A stretch of DNA of 64,000 nucleotides from Allobosea thiooxidans (lineage in GTDB: Bacteria > Pseudomonadota > Alphaproteobacteria > Rhizobiales > Beijerinckiaceae): contig NZ_FUYX01000004.1 in the NCBI RefSeq assembly GCF_900168195.1, positions 310,001-374,000 of the forward strand, written 5' to 3'. The translations under genes were made by a program, and so were the position numbers. Below are positions 56,250 to 64,000 of this stretch, piece by piece; position 1 is the first letter of the stretch; every line of letters starts with the position of its first letter. The notes below the pieces were generated by a model. It had not been told where the DNA came from. It ran no database searches and worked only from the letters and a program-made list of their open reading frames with translations.

Positions 56250-57281
56250 ATGGCTAGCACTGCACGTCTAGACTTGCCCTACATCGCCGCCGGCCAAGCT
56301 CAGAAGCACGTCACCCACAACGACGCACTCACGATCATCGACGCACTCGTTCACCTTGCTGTCGAGAGCCGCGCGCAGCCGACTCCACCACCGAGCCCGA
56401 TAGTCGGCGTGCGTTATCTCATCCCCTTGGGTGCGACGGGAGACTGGTTAGGCCGAGATGGCGCAATCGCGGCCGAAGACAGCAGCGGCTGGGTCTACCA
56501 TCGACCGCAGGCTGGCTGGCGCGTGTTTGTTCGCGATGAGGCGCAACTTATTGTGTTCGACGGCACTAGCTGGGCGCCACTGGTACGCCGCGCCGAGAGC
56601 TTTGGTGTCAACACCGACGCCGACTCTACCAACCGGCTGGCGGTCTCATCTCCCGCTGCGCTGTTCAACCATGCCGGCAGCGACATGCGGCTTGCCGTCA
56701 ACAAGGCCGTTGCTGCCGACGTCGGGACTTTGCAGTTTCAAACCGGCTTCGCTGCCCAAGCTGAACTAGGCCTCATCGGCGATAATGACCTCCGCGTGAA
56801 AATCAGTGACGGCGCAACGCTGCGGCAGGCCATGGTAGTCAAATCTGGCACCGGTCGCGTAGGTATCGGCGTTGCCGAGCCAGCGGCCGAGCTTGAAGTA
56901 GCCGACTCCAGTGGTGACGCCGACTGTCGGATCCAACTGCGTGCGGATGCGAGTCAAATTGCGCAGTTTGGAGTATCGTCGACGCAGGTTTTTATCGACA
57001 CCTCGAACGAGAAGCCGTTTCTCATCTACGTAAACGGAGCGGCACGCGCCTATTTCGACGCTCAAGGCAACGTTGGAATTGGTATCGCCGCACCCACCAC
57101 ACGGCTCGATGTCGACGGGCCGGTTAAAGTCAAATCATATGCGAAAGCGGCGCTCCCAACCCCTGCTGTAGTTGGCCCTGGCGCCATAGCCTACGTCAGC
57201 GATGAGAGCGCCGGCCCCGTGCTAGCTTTCTCTGACGGCACAATCTGGCGACGGGTAACGGACCGAAGCGCCGTTACCTGA
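56250..57281 (+). CDS. DUF2793 protein with tail-fibre-like C-terminal repeats
   Basis: 343 residues. N-terminal DUF2793 domain (about 1-115): RLDLPYIAAGQAQKHVTHNDAL and GWRVFVRDEAQLIVFDGTSW, the cell-surface/tail-associated domain found near gene transfer agent and prophage tail genes of alphaproteobacteria. The C-terminal part has two repeats of the tail-fibre type, TGRVGIGVAEPAAELEV and GNVGIGIAAPTTRLDVDG. Base and codon use differ from neighbours (more TTA, ATA, GTA, CTA codons and lower GC), pointing to transfer. Strong AGGAGG site and a sigma70-like promoter. No other phage genes flank it, so it may be a stand-alone moron or an accessory fibre of a particle encoded elsewhere. Confidence 0.82.
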   Translation: MASTARLDLPYIAAGQAQKHVTHNDALTIIDALVHLAVESRAQPTPPPSPIVGVRYLIPLGATGDWLGRDGAIAAEDSSGWVYHRPQAGWRVFVRDEAQLIVFDGTSWAPLVRRAESFGVNTDADSTNRLAVSSPAALFNHAGSDMRLAVNKAVAADVGTLQFQTGFAAQAELGLIGDNDLRVKISDGATLRQAMVVKSGTGRVGIGVAEPAAELEVADSSGDADCRIQLRADASQIAQFGVSSTQVFIDTSNEKPFLIYVNGAARAYFDAQGNVGIGIAAPTTRLDVDGPVKVKSYAKAALPTPAVVGPGAIAYVSDESAGPVLAFSDGTIWRRVTDRSAVT

Positions 57282-57316
57282 TCCCAGCCCGTCAGAAAAA
57301 ACTCTTCGGAATTACG

Positions 57317-57568
57317 TCAGGGCGCCCGCGTCAGAAGATCGTTGCCGAAGCTGTCGGTCTGGCGCGGACCGTTCGACAGATTGTCGCGGATATAGTTCGG
57401 CCCGCCGCGGCCAGGCGCCGGACCCGCGTCCAGATAGCTGCGCTGCGGCGGCACGTTCGACACGCTCGGCATCGCGACCGGCTCGGAGCTCGCGACGGGC
57501 TCACGCGGCGTGCAGGCGCCCAGAGCGACGATCAGAAAAGTGGCGGCGCAAAGCCGGTATCCAGACAT
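57317..57568 (-). CDS. Small lipoprotein
   Basis: 83 residues. Signal peptide LCAATFLIVALGAC with a lipobox LGAC (acylated Cys about 19), then a Pro/Ser/Gly-rich, probably disordered tail ending in DSFGNDLLTRAP. Attached to a membrane on the periplasmic side. Not otherwise recognised; short lipoproteins of this kind are common in Hyphomicrobiales. Confidence 0.75.
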   Translation of the reverse strand: MSGYRLCAATFLIVALGACTPREPVASSEPVAMPSVSNVPPQRSYLDAGPAPGRGGPNYIRDNLSNGPRQTDSFGNDLLTRAP

Positions 57569-57807
57569 GACGAACTCCCAAGCGAGAGCGCCAACCTAGA
57601 GCACGCGACGAGCGGATGGCAACGCGATCCCGCAGCGCCACGCATTCCCTGCCCGCGGGGGCAGGCGGCTTGCCGCGCAGACCGGTTCGACCGGAGCCGG
57701 AACGGCCACCACAGCCGGCCCTGCGCCGCAGCCGCCCGGCATGCGCCGGAAAGGGCTTCTCCACCTTTCCGGGCTAGGAGGCGGCAAGCCAACCAACGGA
57801 GCTGCCC

Positions 57808-58197
57808 ATGCCCAAGCGCATCATCTCATCGGACAAGATCCACAAGGGCCGGCTGCCCTTCGCGCAGGCGACCGTGGCCGGCGGCTTCATGTTCGTCTGC
57901 TGCGTCGGCACGGACCGGGACGGCAAGCTCGCAATCGGCGACCCGCGGCGCCAGACCCAGCAATGCATCGACAATATCAAGGCGCTGCTGGAGGAAGCCG
58001 GCGGCAGCCTCGACGATGTCGTGAAATGCACGGTCTACGTCACCGACCGCGCCTACTGGGAACCGATGAACGAGGTCTATTTCGCCAATTTCGCGCAGGC
58101 CTCGCCGCACCGCGTCTCCTGCATCGTCAACGGCCTCGGCTCGCCCGACTGCCTCGTCGAGATCGACGCCACCGCCTATCTCGGCGACAAGGCCTGA
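57808..58197 (+). CDS. Rid (YjgF/YER057c/UK114) family protein
   Basis: 129 residues. Family pattern: LPFAQATVAGGFMFV, TQQCIDNIKALLEEAGGSLDDVVKCTVYVTD and VEIDATAYL. In RidA the imine-hydrolysing Arg105 lies in EVARLPKD. The matching stretch here reads IVNGLGSPDC, with no Arg at that position, so this is probably a Rid subgroup without classical 2-aminoacrylate deaminase activity. GGAG precedes ATG 57808. A palindromic repeat follows the gene. Confidence 0.9.
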   Translation: MPKRIISSDKIHKGRLPFAQATVAGGFMFVCCVGTDRDGKLAIGDPRRQTQQCIDNIKALLEEAGGSLDDVVKCTVYVTDRAYWEPMNEVYFANFAQASPHRVSCIVNGLGSPDCLVEIDATAYLGDKA

Positions 58198-58227
58198 GAC
58201 CAGGGGCGCACGCCATGCGGCGCCACG

Positions 58228-58321
58228 CCGTCATGGTCGGGCTTGTCCCGACCATCCACGTCTTCCTTAACGCCATCGGCCGTCCAAGACGTGGATGCTC
58301 GCCACAAGCGCGAGCATGACG
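58228..58321. repeat. Long palindromic intergenic repeat, copy 2
   Basis: Begins CCGTCATGGTCGGGCTTG and ends GCGAGCATGACG, nearly identical to the copy at 29933, with the same two arm types and internal AAGACGTGGATGCTCGCC. Like copy 1 it follows a gene end (31 bp after the Rid gene). A related tail continues to about 58391 (CCCCGGAATGACGGGG). Confidence 0.88.
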
Positions 58322-58414
58322 ATCTGGAAGCCCGTCATGTGCAGAGGGCCGGCTTGCTCAAGCAGCGGCTCGCCCCGGAATGACGGGGACGGCGCAGCGA
58401 GACCTGTCCGCCGC

Positions 58415-58885
58415 CTAACCTGCCGCCTGGCGCCGCTTCCATTCGGCGTAGAGATCGGCCTCGCCATCCTTGCGCACCGGCACATAGCTGATCTTCATCG
58501 ACTGCTCGGCGAAAGGCTTCGCCAGATCGGCATAGATGGCCGCCGTCGAGAGCCCATAGGGCGCGCCGTCATCGTTCGAATAGGCGTAGTAGACCTCGCT
58601 CACGCCGGAAAGCCGCATCGCCGCCATGCACATCGGGCAGGGATGGCCGCTGGCGTAGACGGCGCAGCCCGCGAGATTCGGCGAGCCGAGCGCACGGCTC
58701 GCCGCGCGCAGCGCCACGAGCTCGGCATGGGCGGTGGGATCTTTGGTGGCGATGATCTCGTTGACGCCGGTTGCGACCATCGCCCCGTCCCTGACGACGA
58801 CGGCGCCGAACGGGCGGCCGCCCTCCTCTATGTTGGCCTGGGCGAGCTCGATCGCCTCGCAGAGAAAGCGCTGTGTCTGGCTCAT
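58415..58885 (-). CDS. Nucleoside/guanine deaminase, CDA fold
   Basis: 156 residues. Zinc-dependent deaminase with TAHAELVAL (HAE: zinc His and proton-shuttle Glu) and HPCPMCMAA (PCxxC zinc cysteines). Length and the C-terminal layout (APYGLSTAAIYADLAKP and EWKRRQAAG) resemble Bacillus-type guanine deaminase (GuaD) rather than TadA. Exact substrate not certain. It stands next to the ankyrin gene (11 bp). Confidence 0.88.
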   Translation of the reverse strand: MSQTQRFLCEAIELAQANIEEGGRPFGAVVVRDGAMVATGVNEIIATKDPTAHAELVALRAASRALGSPNLAGCAVYASGHPCPMCMAAMRLSGVSEVYYAYSNDDGAPYGLSTAAIYADLAKPFAEQSMKISYVPVRKDGEADLYAEWKRRQAAG

Positions 58886-58896
58886 GACCGATCCCC

Positions 58897-59568
58897 TCAG
58901 CGGGCGCCGGCGGCACGCAGGATCTGCTCGATCCTGGCATAGCCGCGGCTGCGCGCGTGCTGGAGCGGGGTGACGCCGTCGCGATCGGCAAGGTTCACAT
59001 CGGCGCCGGCGGCGATCAGGTCCTGGACGATCTGCTGATGCGCCTGCCCGCCATCACTGAGGATGATCGCCTCGAGCAGCCCGGTCCAGCCGAGATTGTT
59101 GACGTGGTCGACGTCGACGCCGGCGGCGATCAGGGTCCGCACCGTCTCGACATGGCCGCGCTCGCAGGCCGGGATCAGGGCCGTGCCGCCATAGCGGTTC
59201 GTGCTCTTGAGGTCGGCGCCATGCGCCAGCGTCAGCTTCAGGATGGCGAGGTGGCCGCGCGCGCCGGCATAGAGATAGGGGCTGTCGTTGATCGCGTCCT
59301 TGGCGTTCACATTCGCGCCGGCCTCGATCAGCGCCCTGGCCGCATTGAGGCGATTATCATGGGTCGCGACCAGCAGCGCGGTGCGCCCGCGCGAATCGCG
59401 CGCATCAATGGCGGCGCCCCCGGCGAGGAGACGCGCGATGGCGGCCGCATCGTCGCGGGCCGCGGCAGCATGAAGGCTCGTGTCTGTCATGGTCTGTCCG
59501 ATGGTAATCTGCGGGCAGAGCGCCAGCAGGAAAAGAACGAAGGCGATGATCGGAGACGATCTGGACAA
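58897..59568 (-). CDS. Exported ankyrin-repeat protein
   Basis: 223 residues from a TTG at 59568 that is preceded by GGAGGA at good spacing. The N-terminus is a signal peptide (SPIIAFVLFLLALCPQITIG), then five to six ankyrin repeats (for example DSRGRTALLVATHDNRLNAA and NRYGGTALIPACERGHVETV, about 33 residues each) to the C-terminus. Probably periplasmic. Ankyrin proteins of this type are often paired with catalases or enzymes they protect; here the neighbour is the deaminase gene. Without the TTG start the protein would lose its export signal. Confidence 0.85.
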   Translation of the reverse strand: MSRSSPIIAFVLFLLALCPQITIGQTMTDTSLHAAAARDDAAAIARLLAGGAAIDARDSRGRTALLVATHDNRLNAARALIEAGANVNAKDAINDSPYLYAGARGHLAILKLTLAHGADLKSTNRYGGTALIPACERGHVETVRTLIAAGVDVDHVNNLGWTGLLEAIILSDGGQAHQQIVQDLIAAGADVNLADRDGVTPLQHARSRGYARIEQILRAAGAR

Positions 59569-59733
59569 TCGCTGTCCTCCAGAATGGTCGGGAGACGTCG
59601 CCCCGCTGGGCCATGGCTTCGTCGCCGGTCTCGCGGGCACATGCCGCCGCCCCTAGATAGGAACGGCAATGCCTATCCGAAAATTAAATATCCCGATGCT
59701 ATTCAGTGCATTTGTGAATAATCGTACGCATGC

Positions 59734-60654
59734 TCAGCCACGGCGGGCCGGGACCATGATCGCACCCGAGGCCGCGATCACCAGGGCAAGGCCGAGCCAA
59801 TCGGTCGCCGTCGGCCGCTCGCCGAGCAGCAGCACCGAGCCGAGCACGCCGACCGCGGGCACCATCAGCGTGCCCAGGCTGGCAATGCCCGCCGGCAGGC
59901 GCGCCACCACCGTGAACCAGAGGAAATAGGCGAGCGCCTGCGCGCCGATGATGTGGAAACTTAGAGCTGTCAGCACGTGCGGCGACAGCAGCTTCGGCAC
60001 CGGCAGCCCCTCGAAGACAAGCATGCCGATGCCGGCGGCGAGCCCGCCGATCAGCAATTGCCAGGCGGCGATGGTGAGTGCCGGGGCCGAGACCGGCCAG
60101 CGCTTGGTCACGATCGTGCCGACCGCCCAGCTCACCGCCGCGAGCAGCGCCAACATCAGGCCGAAGGAGAGCTGCCCGGCCATGATCAGCGGAAGGCCGA
60201 GGCAGAGCAGGCCGGCGATGCCGAGCGCGAGCCCGGCCAGGCGCCGGCCGTCGAAGGCCTCGCCGAGCACGAGGCGAGCGAGCAGCGTCGCCCAGATCGG
60301 CATGGTGAAGGTCAGGATGGCGGCGCGCGAGGTCGGCGCCGCGAGCTGCGCGAAGGCCAGCAGCACATTGAAGGCGGCGATCGAGAGGAAGCCGGCCACG
60401 ACCAGCCGCAACCACTGCCCGCGCGGCACGGTGAGCTGAACGCCGCGCGCCAGCGCGACCGCGACGAGGACGAGCCCGGCAAAGCTCATGCCGGCCGCGC
60501 GCAACGTCCAGGGCGCGATCTCGGTCAGCGAAATCCGCACCGCCGGCCAGTTGAAACCCCAGAGCAGCCCGAGCAGGGGGACGAGCAGCAGCGCCCTGTT
60601 CGGACGCCCCGCATCCTTCCGGACGCGTGGCGATCCGGTTTCTTGCTTCAGCAT
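59734..60654 (-). CDS. EamA-family (DMT) transporter
   Basis: 306 residues with about ten membrane helices in two EamA halves (first about 20-150, second about 165-300). Signatures: LLGLLWGFNWPAVRISLTEI, RAAILTFTMPIWATLLARLVLGE and SLGTLMVPAVGVLGSVLLLGERP. Exporter or permease of a small metabolite, unknown which. The ATG lies inside a palindromic repeat (60651-60695). 52 bp after the M20 deacylase gene. Confidence 0.93.
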   Translation of the reverse strand: MLKQETGSPRVRKDAGRPNRALLLVPLLGLLWGFNWPAVRISLTEIAPWTLRAAGMSFAGLVLVAVALARGVQLTVPRGQWLRLVVAGFLSIAAFNVLLAFAQLAAPTSRAAILTFTMPIWATLLARLVLGEAFDGRRLAGLALGIAGLLCLGLPLIMAGQLSFGLMLALLAAVSWAVGTIVTKRWPVSAPALTIAAWQLLIGGLAAGIGMLVFEGLPVPKLLSPHVLTALSFHIIGAQALAYFLWFTVVARLPAGIASLGTLMVPAVGVLGSVLLLGERPTATDWLGLALVIAASGAIMVPARRG

Positions 60655-60695
60655 CGGATACTCCGAAAACCGGTTCCCACTTTTCGGTCCGATGC
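60651..60695. repeat. Palindromic repeat overlapping the EamA start codon
   Basis: Outer arms GCATCGGA (60651-60658) and TCCGATGC (60688-60695); inner arms CCGAAAA and TTTTCGG around CCGGTTCCCAC. The AAAACCGGTTCCCACTTTTCGG core is a frequent dispersed repeat of Hyphomicrobiales genomes. It covers most of the 52-bp gap between the M20 gene and EamA. Confidence 0.7.
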
Positions 60696-60706
60696 TTGGA
60701 CCGCGC

Positions 60707-61996
60707 TCAAGCCTCGATGCTTTCGAGCCCGCACCATTCGGCGACGAAGAGCGCCATGGCGCCGGTGATGCGCTTCACCGAGGCGAGGCTGACGCGCTCG
60801 TCGAAGGCGTGGATGTTCTCGCCCATCGGGCCGTAGCAGAGCGCCGGGATCTTATCGTAGAGCGCATGCACACGGGTATCGAGATAGGCCGCCGTCATGA
60901 AGCTCTTCAGGGGCTTGCCGAGCGCGGCTTCATGGGCACGGGCGAGCACGGCTTCCGCCTCGCTGCCGGGCTCCAGCACGTAGCCCTCGGCCCAGAAGCC
61001 GTTGAAGGTCACCTTCGGCGGGTTGTTGGCCAGGAAGGAATCGCCGCGCGCGGCCTCGCGGATGCAATCCTCGATGCGCTGCGCCGTCTCCTTGGCGGTG
61101 ACGCCCGGATAGAGCCCGACGCGGCAGTCGACGCGGCACCAGCACGGCACCGAAGAGGCCCAGTCGCCGCCCTCGATCTTGCCGATGTTCAGGTTGATCG
61201 GATGCGGATCGTCCTCGAAATGCTCGCGGCCCGCCTTCTCGAGATTGAACTGCTCCTCGAGGTTCCGCAGCGCCGCGACGACGCGATAGGCGGCGTCGAT
61301 CGCATTGGCGCCGGTGCCCATCTCGCGGACATGGGCGGGGATACCACGCACCTCGAACTGGAACCAGAGCACGCCGGCATTGGCGCGCGCCAGCATCTCG
61401 TATTCCGGCTCGGGGATCAGCGCAGCCTCGGCGCGGTAGCCGCGTAAGTGCGTCATCAGCGCGCCGTTGCCGGTCGATTCCTCTTCGACCACGGATTCGA
61501 CATAGACCGTTGCCGCCGGCTGCATGCCGATGCGGCGCAGCGCATCGAGGCAGAAGAGATTGGCGGCGGAGCCCGCCTTCATGTCGGCACTGCCGCGGCC
61601 ATACATCCAGTCGCCCTCGATGACAGGATCGAACGGCGGGTGCTTCCATTGATCGGCGGGCCCCGCCGGGACGACATCGACATGGGCCTGAAGGATCAGC
61701 GAGCGGCCCTTCTCCTCGCGGGGGCGGTGAATGCCGACGACGATCGGGGCTTCGGAATGCGTGTCGGAGAAAGGCGCGCCGCCGGGATGGGCGGCAATCG
61801 CCTCCTTATCCATAGCGAAGCGGTCCATGGTGAAGCCGCGCTGCTTCATGGCGCGGAAGATGAAGTCCTGGACCGTGTGCTCCTGCCCGCGGGTCGAAGC
61901 GAAGCGGACGAGCTCCTGAGTATAGGCGACCTGCTCGTCGAAGCCAGCCTCGACGGCGGCGAGGATCTTGTCACGCAAGGCGAGATCGAGGGGCAT
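60707..61996 (-). CDS. M20 family deacylase (ArgE/DapE-like)
   Basis: 429 residues. Dinuclear zinc peptidase/deacylase: LILQAHVDVVPAG (His-Asp ligands), WMYGRGSADMKAGSAAN, and VESVVEEESTGNGAL with the catalytic Glu pair; the dimerisation domain follows (EVRGIPAHVREMGTGANAIDAA). C-terminal GPMGENIHAFDERVS has the last ligand His. Substrate is an N-acyl amino acid or dipeptide. It stands beside the ABC importer genes on the same strand and could act on their cargo. Confidence 0.92.
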   Translation of the reverse strand: MPLDLALRDKILAAVEAGFDEQVAYTQELVRFASTRGQEHTVQDFIFRAMKQRGFTMDRFAMDKEAIAAHPGGAPFSDTHSEAPIVVGIHRPREEKGRSLILQAHVDVVPAGPADQWKHPPFDPVIEGDWMYGRGSADMKAGSAANLFCLDALRRIGMQPAATVYVESVVEEESTGNGALMTHLRGYRAEAALIPEPEYEMLARANAGVLWFQFEVRGIPAHVREMGTGANAIDAAYRVVAALRNLEEQFNLEKAGREHFEDDPHPINLNIGKIEGGDWASSVPCWCRVDCRVGLYPGVTAKETAQRIEDCIREAARGDSFLANNPPKVTFNGFWAEGYVLEPGSEAEAVLARAHEAALGKPLKSFMTAAYLDTRVHALYDKIPALCYGPMGENIHAFDERVSLASVKRITGAMALFVAEWCGLESIEA

Positions 61997-62020
61997 GGGC
62001 GGGTCTCCTTTAGGCCAAAT

Positions 62021-62111
62021 CCGTCATGCTCGGCCTTGTGCCGAGCATCCACGCCTTGCGACATGGATGAAGGGAAAGACGTGGATGGTCGGGACAAGCC
62101 CGACCATGACG
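62021..62111. repeat. Long palindromic intergenic repeat, copy 3 (inverted)
   Basis: Begins CCGTCATGCTCGGCCTTG and ends GGACAAGCCCGACCATGACG. The right arm is the reverse complement of the left arm of copies 1 and 2, so this copy is inverted; its other arm is of the GCTCG type. It lies between the ABC ATPase 3' end and the M20 deacylase start. Confidence 0.85.
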
Positions 62112-62129
62112 CGGAGCGTGGTTCACGCA

Positions 62130-63737
62130 TTAGTGCCCGAAGCGCCCGCCGCCCGGCACCGCCGCCAGCAGTTGCCGCGTATACGCGTGCTGCGGGTCGG
62201 CGAAGATCGCGGCGGTCGGCCCGCTCTCGACGATGCGCCCGCGCTGCATCACGGCGATGCGGTCGCAGATCTGCGCGGCGACCCGCAGATCATGGGTGAC
62301 GAAGAGGATGGCGAGGCCGAGCCGGCCCTGGATGTCCTTGATCAGCTTGAGGATCTGGGCCTGCACGGAGACGTCGAGCGCCGAGACGGCCTCGTCCGCC
62401 ACCAGCACATCCGGTTCCAGCGCCAACGCCCTTGCAATGCCGACGCGCTGGCGCTGGCCGCCCGAGAATTCATGCGGGTAGCGATCGATCGCATTGGCGG
62501 AGAGGCCGACGAGCTCCAGCAATTCCTTCGCCCGCGCCAGCGCCTCCTTGCGCGGCGTTCCATGAGCGACCGGGCCGTCCGAGATGATGCGGCCGACGGT
62601 CTGGCGCGGGTTGAGCGAGGCGAAAGGGTCCTGGAAGACCATCTGAATGCGCTTGCGCTGGCGGCGCAGTTCGGCCGGCTTCAATTCGGAGAGGACGAGA
62701 TCGCCGAGCGCGATGCGGCCGCGATCGGGCTCGATCAGGCGCAGGCAGCAGCGCCCCACCGTCGACTTGCCCGAGCCGGATTCGCCGACGAGTCCGAGCG
62801 TCTCGCCGCGGACGAGCGCGAAAGAGATGTCGTCGGCCGCCTTGACCTCGCGCGCGACGCCGAAGAGCGAGCGCTTGCGATAGATCTTGCCGAGCCCTTC
62901 GACGCTGATCACCGGCGCAGTGTCCGGCAGCGGCGGCAGCACGGCCGGCGTCAGGGAGGGAACCGCGGCGAGCAGCTTCTGGGTATAGGGATGACGGGGG
63001 GAGCCGAGCACCTGATCGGCCGTGCCTTCCTCGACCAGCACGCCCTTCTCCAGCACGGCGATGCGGTCAGCGATCTCGGCGACCACGCCCATGTCATGGG
63101 TGATGAAAAGCACGGCCGTGCCATGGCGGTGGCGGAGATTGTCGATCAGCTTGAGGATCTGCGCCTGGGTGGTGACGTCGAGTGCAGTCGTCGGCTCGTC
63201 GGCGATCAGGAGCTTGGGTTCGAGCGCGAGCGCCATCGCGATCATCACGCGCTGGCGCTGGCCGCCCGAAAGTTCGTGCGGATAGGCCTTGGCGAGGCGC
63301 GGCGGATCGGGCAGGCCGACCTCGGTCAGGAGCTCGATGGCGCGGGCCCGCCGCGTCGCCTTGTCGTGCAGGCCATGGGCCTCGAAGGTCTCGACGATCT
63401 GGTCGGAGATGCGCATGACCGGGTTGAGCGAGGTCATCGGCTCCTGGAAGATCATGCCGACCTCGCGGCCGCGCACGTCCTCCATGGCCGCCTCGTCGAG
63501 CGTAAGCAGATCGCGCCCGGCGAGCTTGATCGAACCGGCGGTCGGCTTCACCGCCTTGGGCAGAAGGCCCATCACCGCATGGGCGATCATCGACTTGCCG
63601 GAGCCGGATTCGCCGACGACGCAGAGCGTCTCGCCGGGTGCGATCGTGAGCTTGATGTCTTCGACGGCATTCGGACGATCGGCCATCACCGGCAGCGCCA
63701 GCGTCAGCCCTTCGATGGCGAGCGCGGGCGTGGTCAT
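62130..63737 (-). CDS. Peptide-type ABC transporter ATPase with two NBDs
   Basis: 535 residues from ATG 63737 (MTTPALAIEGLTLAL). NBD1: [33 protein letters not shown]2 (from about residue 265): [29 protein letters not shown], in which the usual EPT of Walker B is EAV. Same fused architecture as YejF but a different sequence. Overlaps the upstream permease gene by 4 nt. Third peptide-family importer in the window. Confidence 0.93.
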   Translation of the reverse strand: MTTPALAIEGLTLALPVMADRPNAVEDIKLTIAPGETLCVVGESGSGKSMIAHAVMGLLPKAVKPTAGSIKLAGRDLLTLDEAAMEDVRGREVGMIFQEPMTSLNPVMRISDQIVETFEAHGLHDKATRRARAIELLTEVGLPDPPRLAKAYPHELSGGQRQRVMIAMALALEPKLLIADEPTTALDVTTQAQILKLIDNLRHRHGTAVLFITHDMGVVAEIADRIAVLEKGVLVEEGTADQVLGSPRHPYTQKLLAAVPSLTPAVLPPLPDTAPVISVEGLGKIYRKRSLFGVAREVKAADDISFALVRGETLGLVGESGSGKSTVGRCCLRLIEPDRGRIALGDLVLSELKPAELRRQRKRIQMVFQDPFASLNPRQTVGRIISDGPVAHGTPRKEALARAKELLELVGLSANAIDRYPHEFSGGQRQRVGIARALALEPDVLVADEAVSALDVSVQAQILKLIKDIQGRLGLAILFVTHDLRVAAQICDRIAVMQRGRIVESGPTAAIFADPQHAYTRQLLAAVPGGGRFGH

Positions 63738-64000
63738 TCGTGCCCCCGTGCCAGGCGCGGATTCAGCGCATCGTTCAGCCCCTCGCCGGCGAGGTTGAGG
63801 GCGAGCACGGTCAGGAAGATCGCGAAACCGGGAAAGAAGCTGATCCACCAGGCGTCGAGCAGGCGCGTGCGCCCGGCCCCGACCATATAGCCCCAGCTCA
63901 TCAGATTGGGGTCACCGAGGCCCAGGAAGGACAGCGAGGATTCGAGCAAGATCGCCGAGCCGATCATCAGCGAGCCCATGACGATGATCGGCGCGATCGT
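63734..64000 (-). CDS. Peptide ABC transporter permease (DppC-type), 3' part
   Basis: C-terminal about 88 residues; the gene continues beyond the right edge. It has SSLSFLGLGDPNLMSWGYMV and FAIFLTVLALNLAGEGLNDALNPRL, the usual end of DppC/OppC permeases. Overlaps the ATPase start by 4 nt. The rest of this importer, including the binding protein, lies outside the window. Confidence 0.92.
   Translation of the reverse strand, partial: TIAPIIVMGSLMIGSAILLESSLSFLGLGDPNLMSWGYMVGAGRTRLLDAWWISFFPGFAIFLTVLALNLAGEGLNDALNPRLARGHE

Noticed and set aside
59656..59677. Inverted repeat GATAGG-N10-CCTATC before the ankyrin gene, compared with the S24 palindrome
   Set aside because: The spacer is 10 instead of 8 and the centre is GC-rich, so it does not fit the other two sites; it may be chance.

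Overview
The window is high-GC, densely coded chromosomal DNA of an alphaproteobacterium, most likely Hyphomicrobiales (Bosea-like; genus uncertain). The lineage call rests on a membrane-anchored CycM-type cytochrome c, the murA / DUF2948 / hisD / UPF0262 / small phosphatase block, the kdsB-pheA pair, TadE/TadG proteins, DUF6460 and DUF2793 proteins, and CtrA-like TTAA half-site boxes. No rRNA, insertion sequence, integrase or CRISPR array was seen. One tRNA, tRNA-Thr(GGT), is present.

Layout. 1-5.1 kb: 3' part of a NudC NADH pyrophosphatase, an amidase plus AtzH/HpxZ-like partner, a tiny Fis-type DNA-binding protein, pheA, kdsB and cycM, closed by a clear intrinsic terminator. 5.2-12.2 kb: a yejABEF-type oligopeptide ABC importer and deoB. 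12.2-16.4 kb: a membrane chemoreceptor with a translationally coupled small membrane protein, then TadE- and TadG-like proteins. 16.4-20.8 kb (minus strand): murA, DUF2948, hisD, UPF0262 and a low-molecular-weight phosphatase. 21.2-27.7 kb: an RpfF-type (DSF fatty-acid signal synthase) crotonase, then a membrane PAS-GGDEF-EAL protein, a flavoprotein that has lost its redox cysteines, and an orphan histidine kinase. 27.7-30.4 kb: an S24/LexA-like repressor, DUF952, pyrD and DUF6460. 30.5-40 kb: a LuxR-type response regulator, then the four-protein ligase-associated DNA damage response set (DNA ligase, MBL exonuclease, Lhr-like helicase, PdeM phosphoesterase) interleaved with an SGNH hydrolase, a TPR-methyltransferase and a VOC protein. 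40-44.7 kb: tRNA-Thr, a mandelonitrile-lyase-like cupin, acyl-CoA dehydrogenase and a LysR regulator.

44.7-55.5 kb is a tightly packed ten-gene minus-strand run: proline iminopeptidase, S9 peptidase, AbgB-like M20 hydrolase, a complete Dpp-type ABC importer, a class-C-like serine hydrolase and an MmgE/PrpD protein. It reads as import and cleavage of peptides or N-acyl amino acids. 55.6-57.3 kb holds a divergent pair (TPR protein and a lower-GC, tail-fibre-like DUF2793 protein) around a strong sigma70-like promoter. The rest carries a lipoprotein, a Rid protein, a nucleoside/guanine deaminase, a periplasmic ankyrin protein, an EamA exporter, an M20 deacylase and the start of a third peptide-type ABC importer.

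Main points for follow-up: (1) the RpfF-like synthase beside a membrane GGDEF-EAL protein, which resembles the Burkholderia RpfF/RpfR pair but has a different sensor architecture and an Asp in place of one catalytic Glu; (2) a palindrome shared by the S24 repressor promoter and the DUF2793 promoter; (3) the split ligase-associated repair locus; (4) a family of long palindromic intergenic repeats with two exchangeable arm types.
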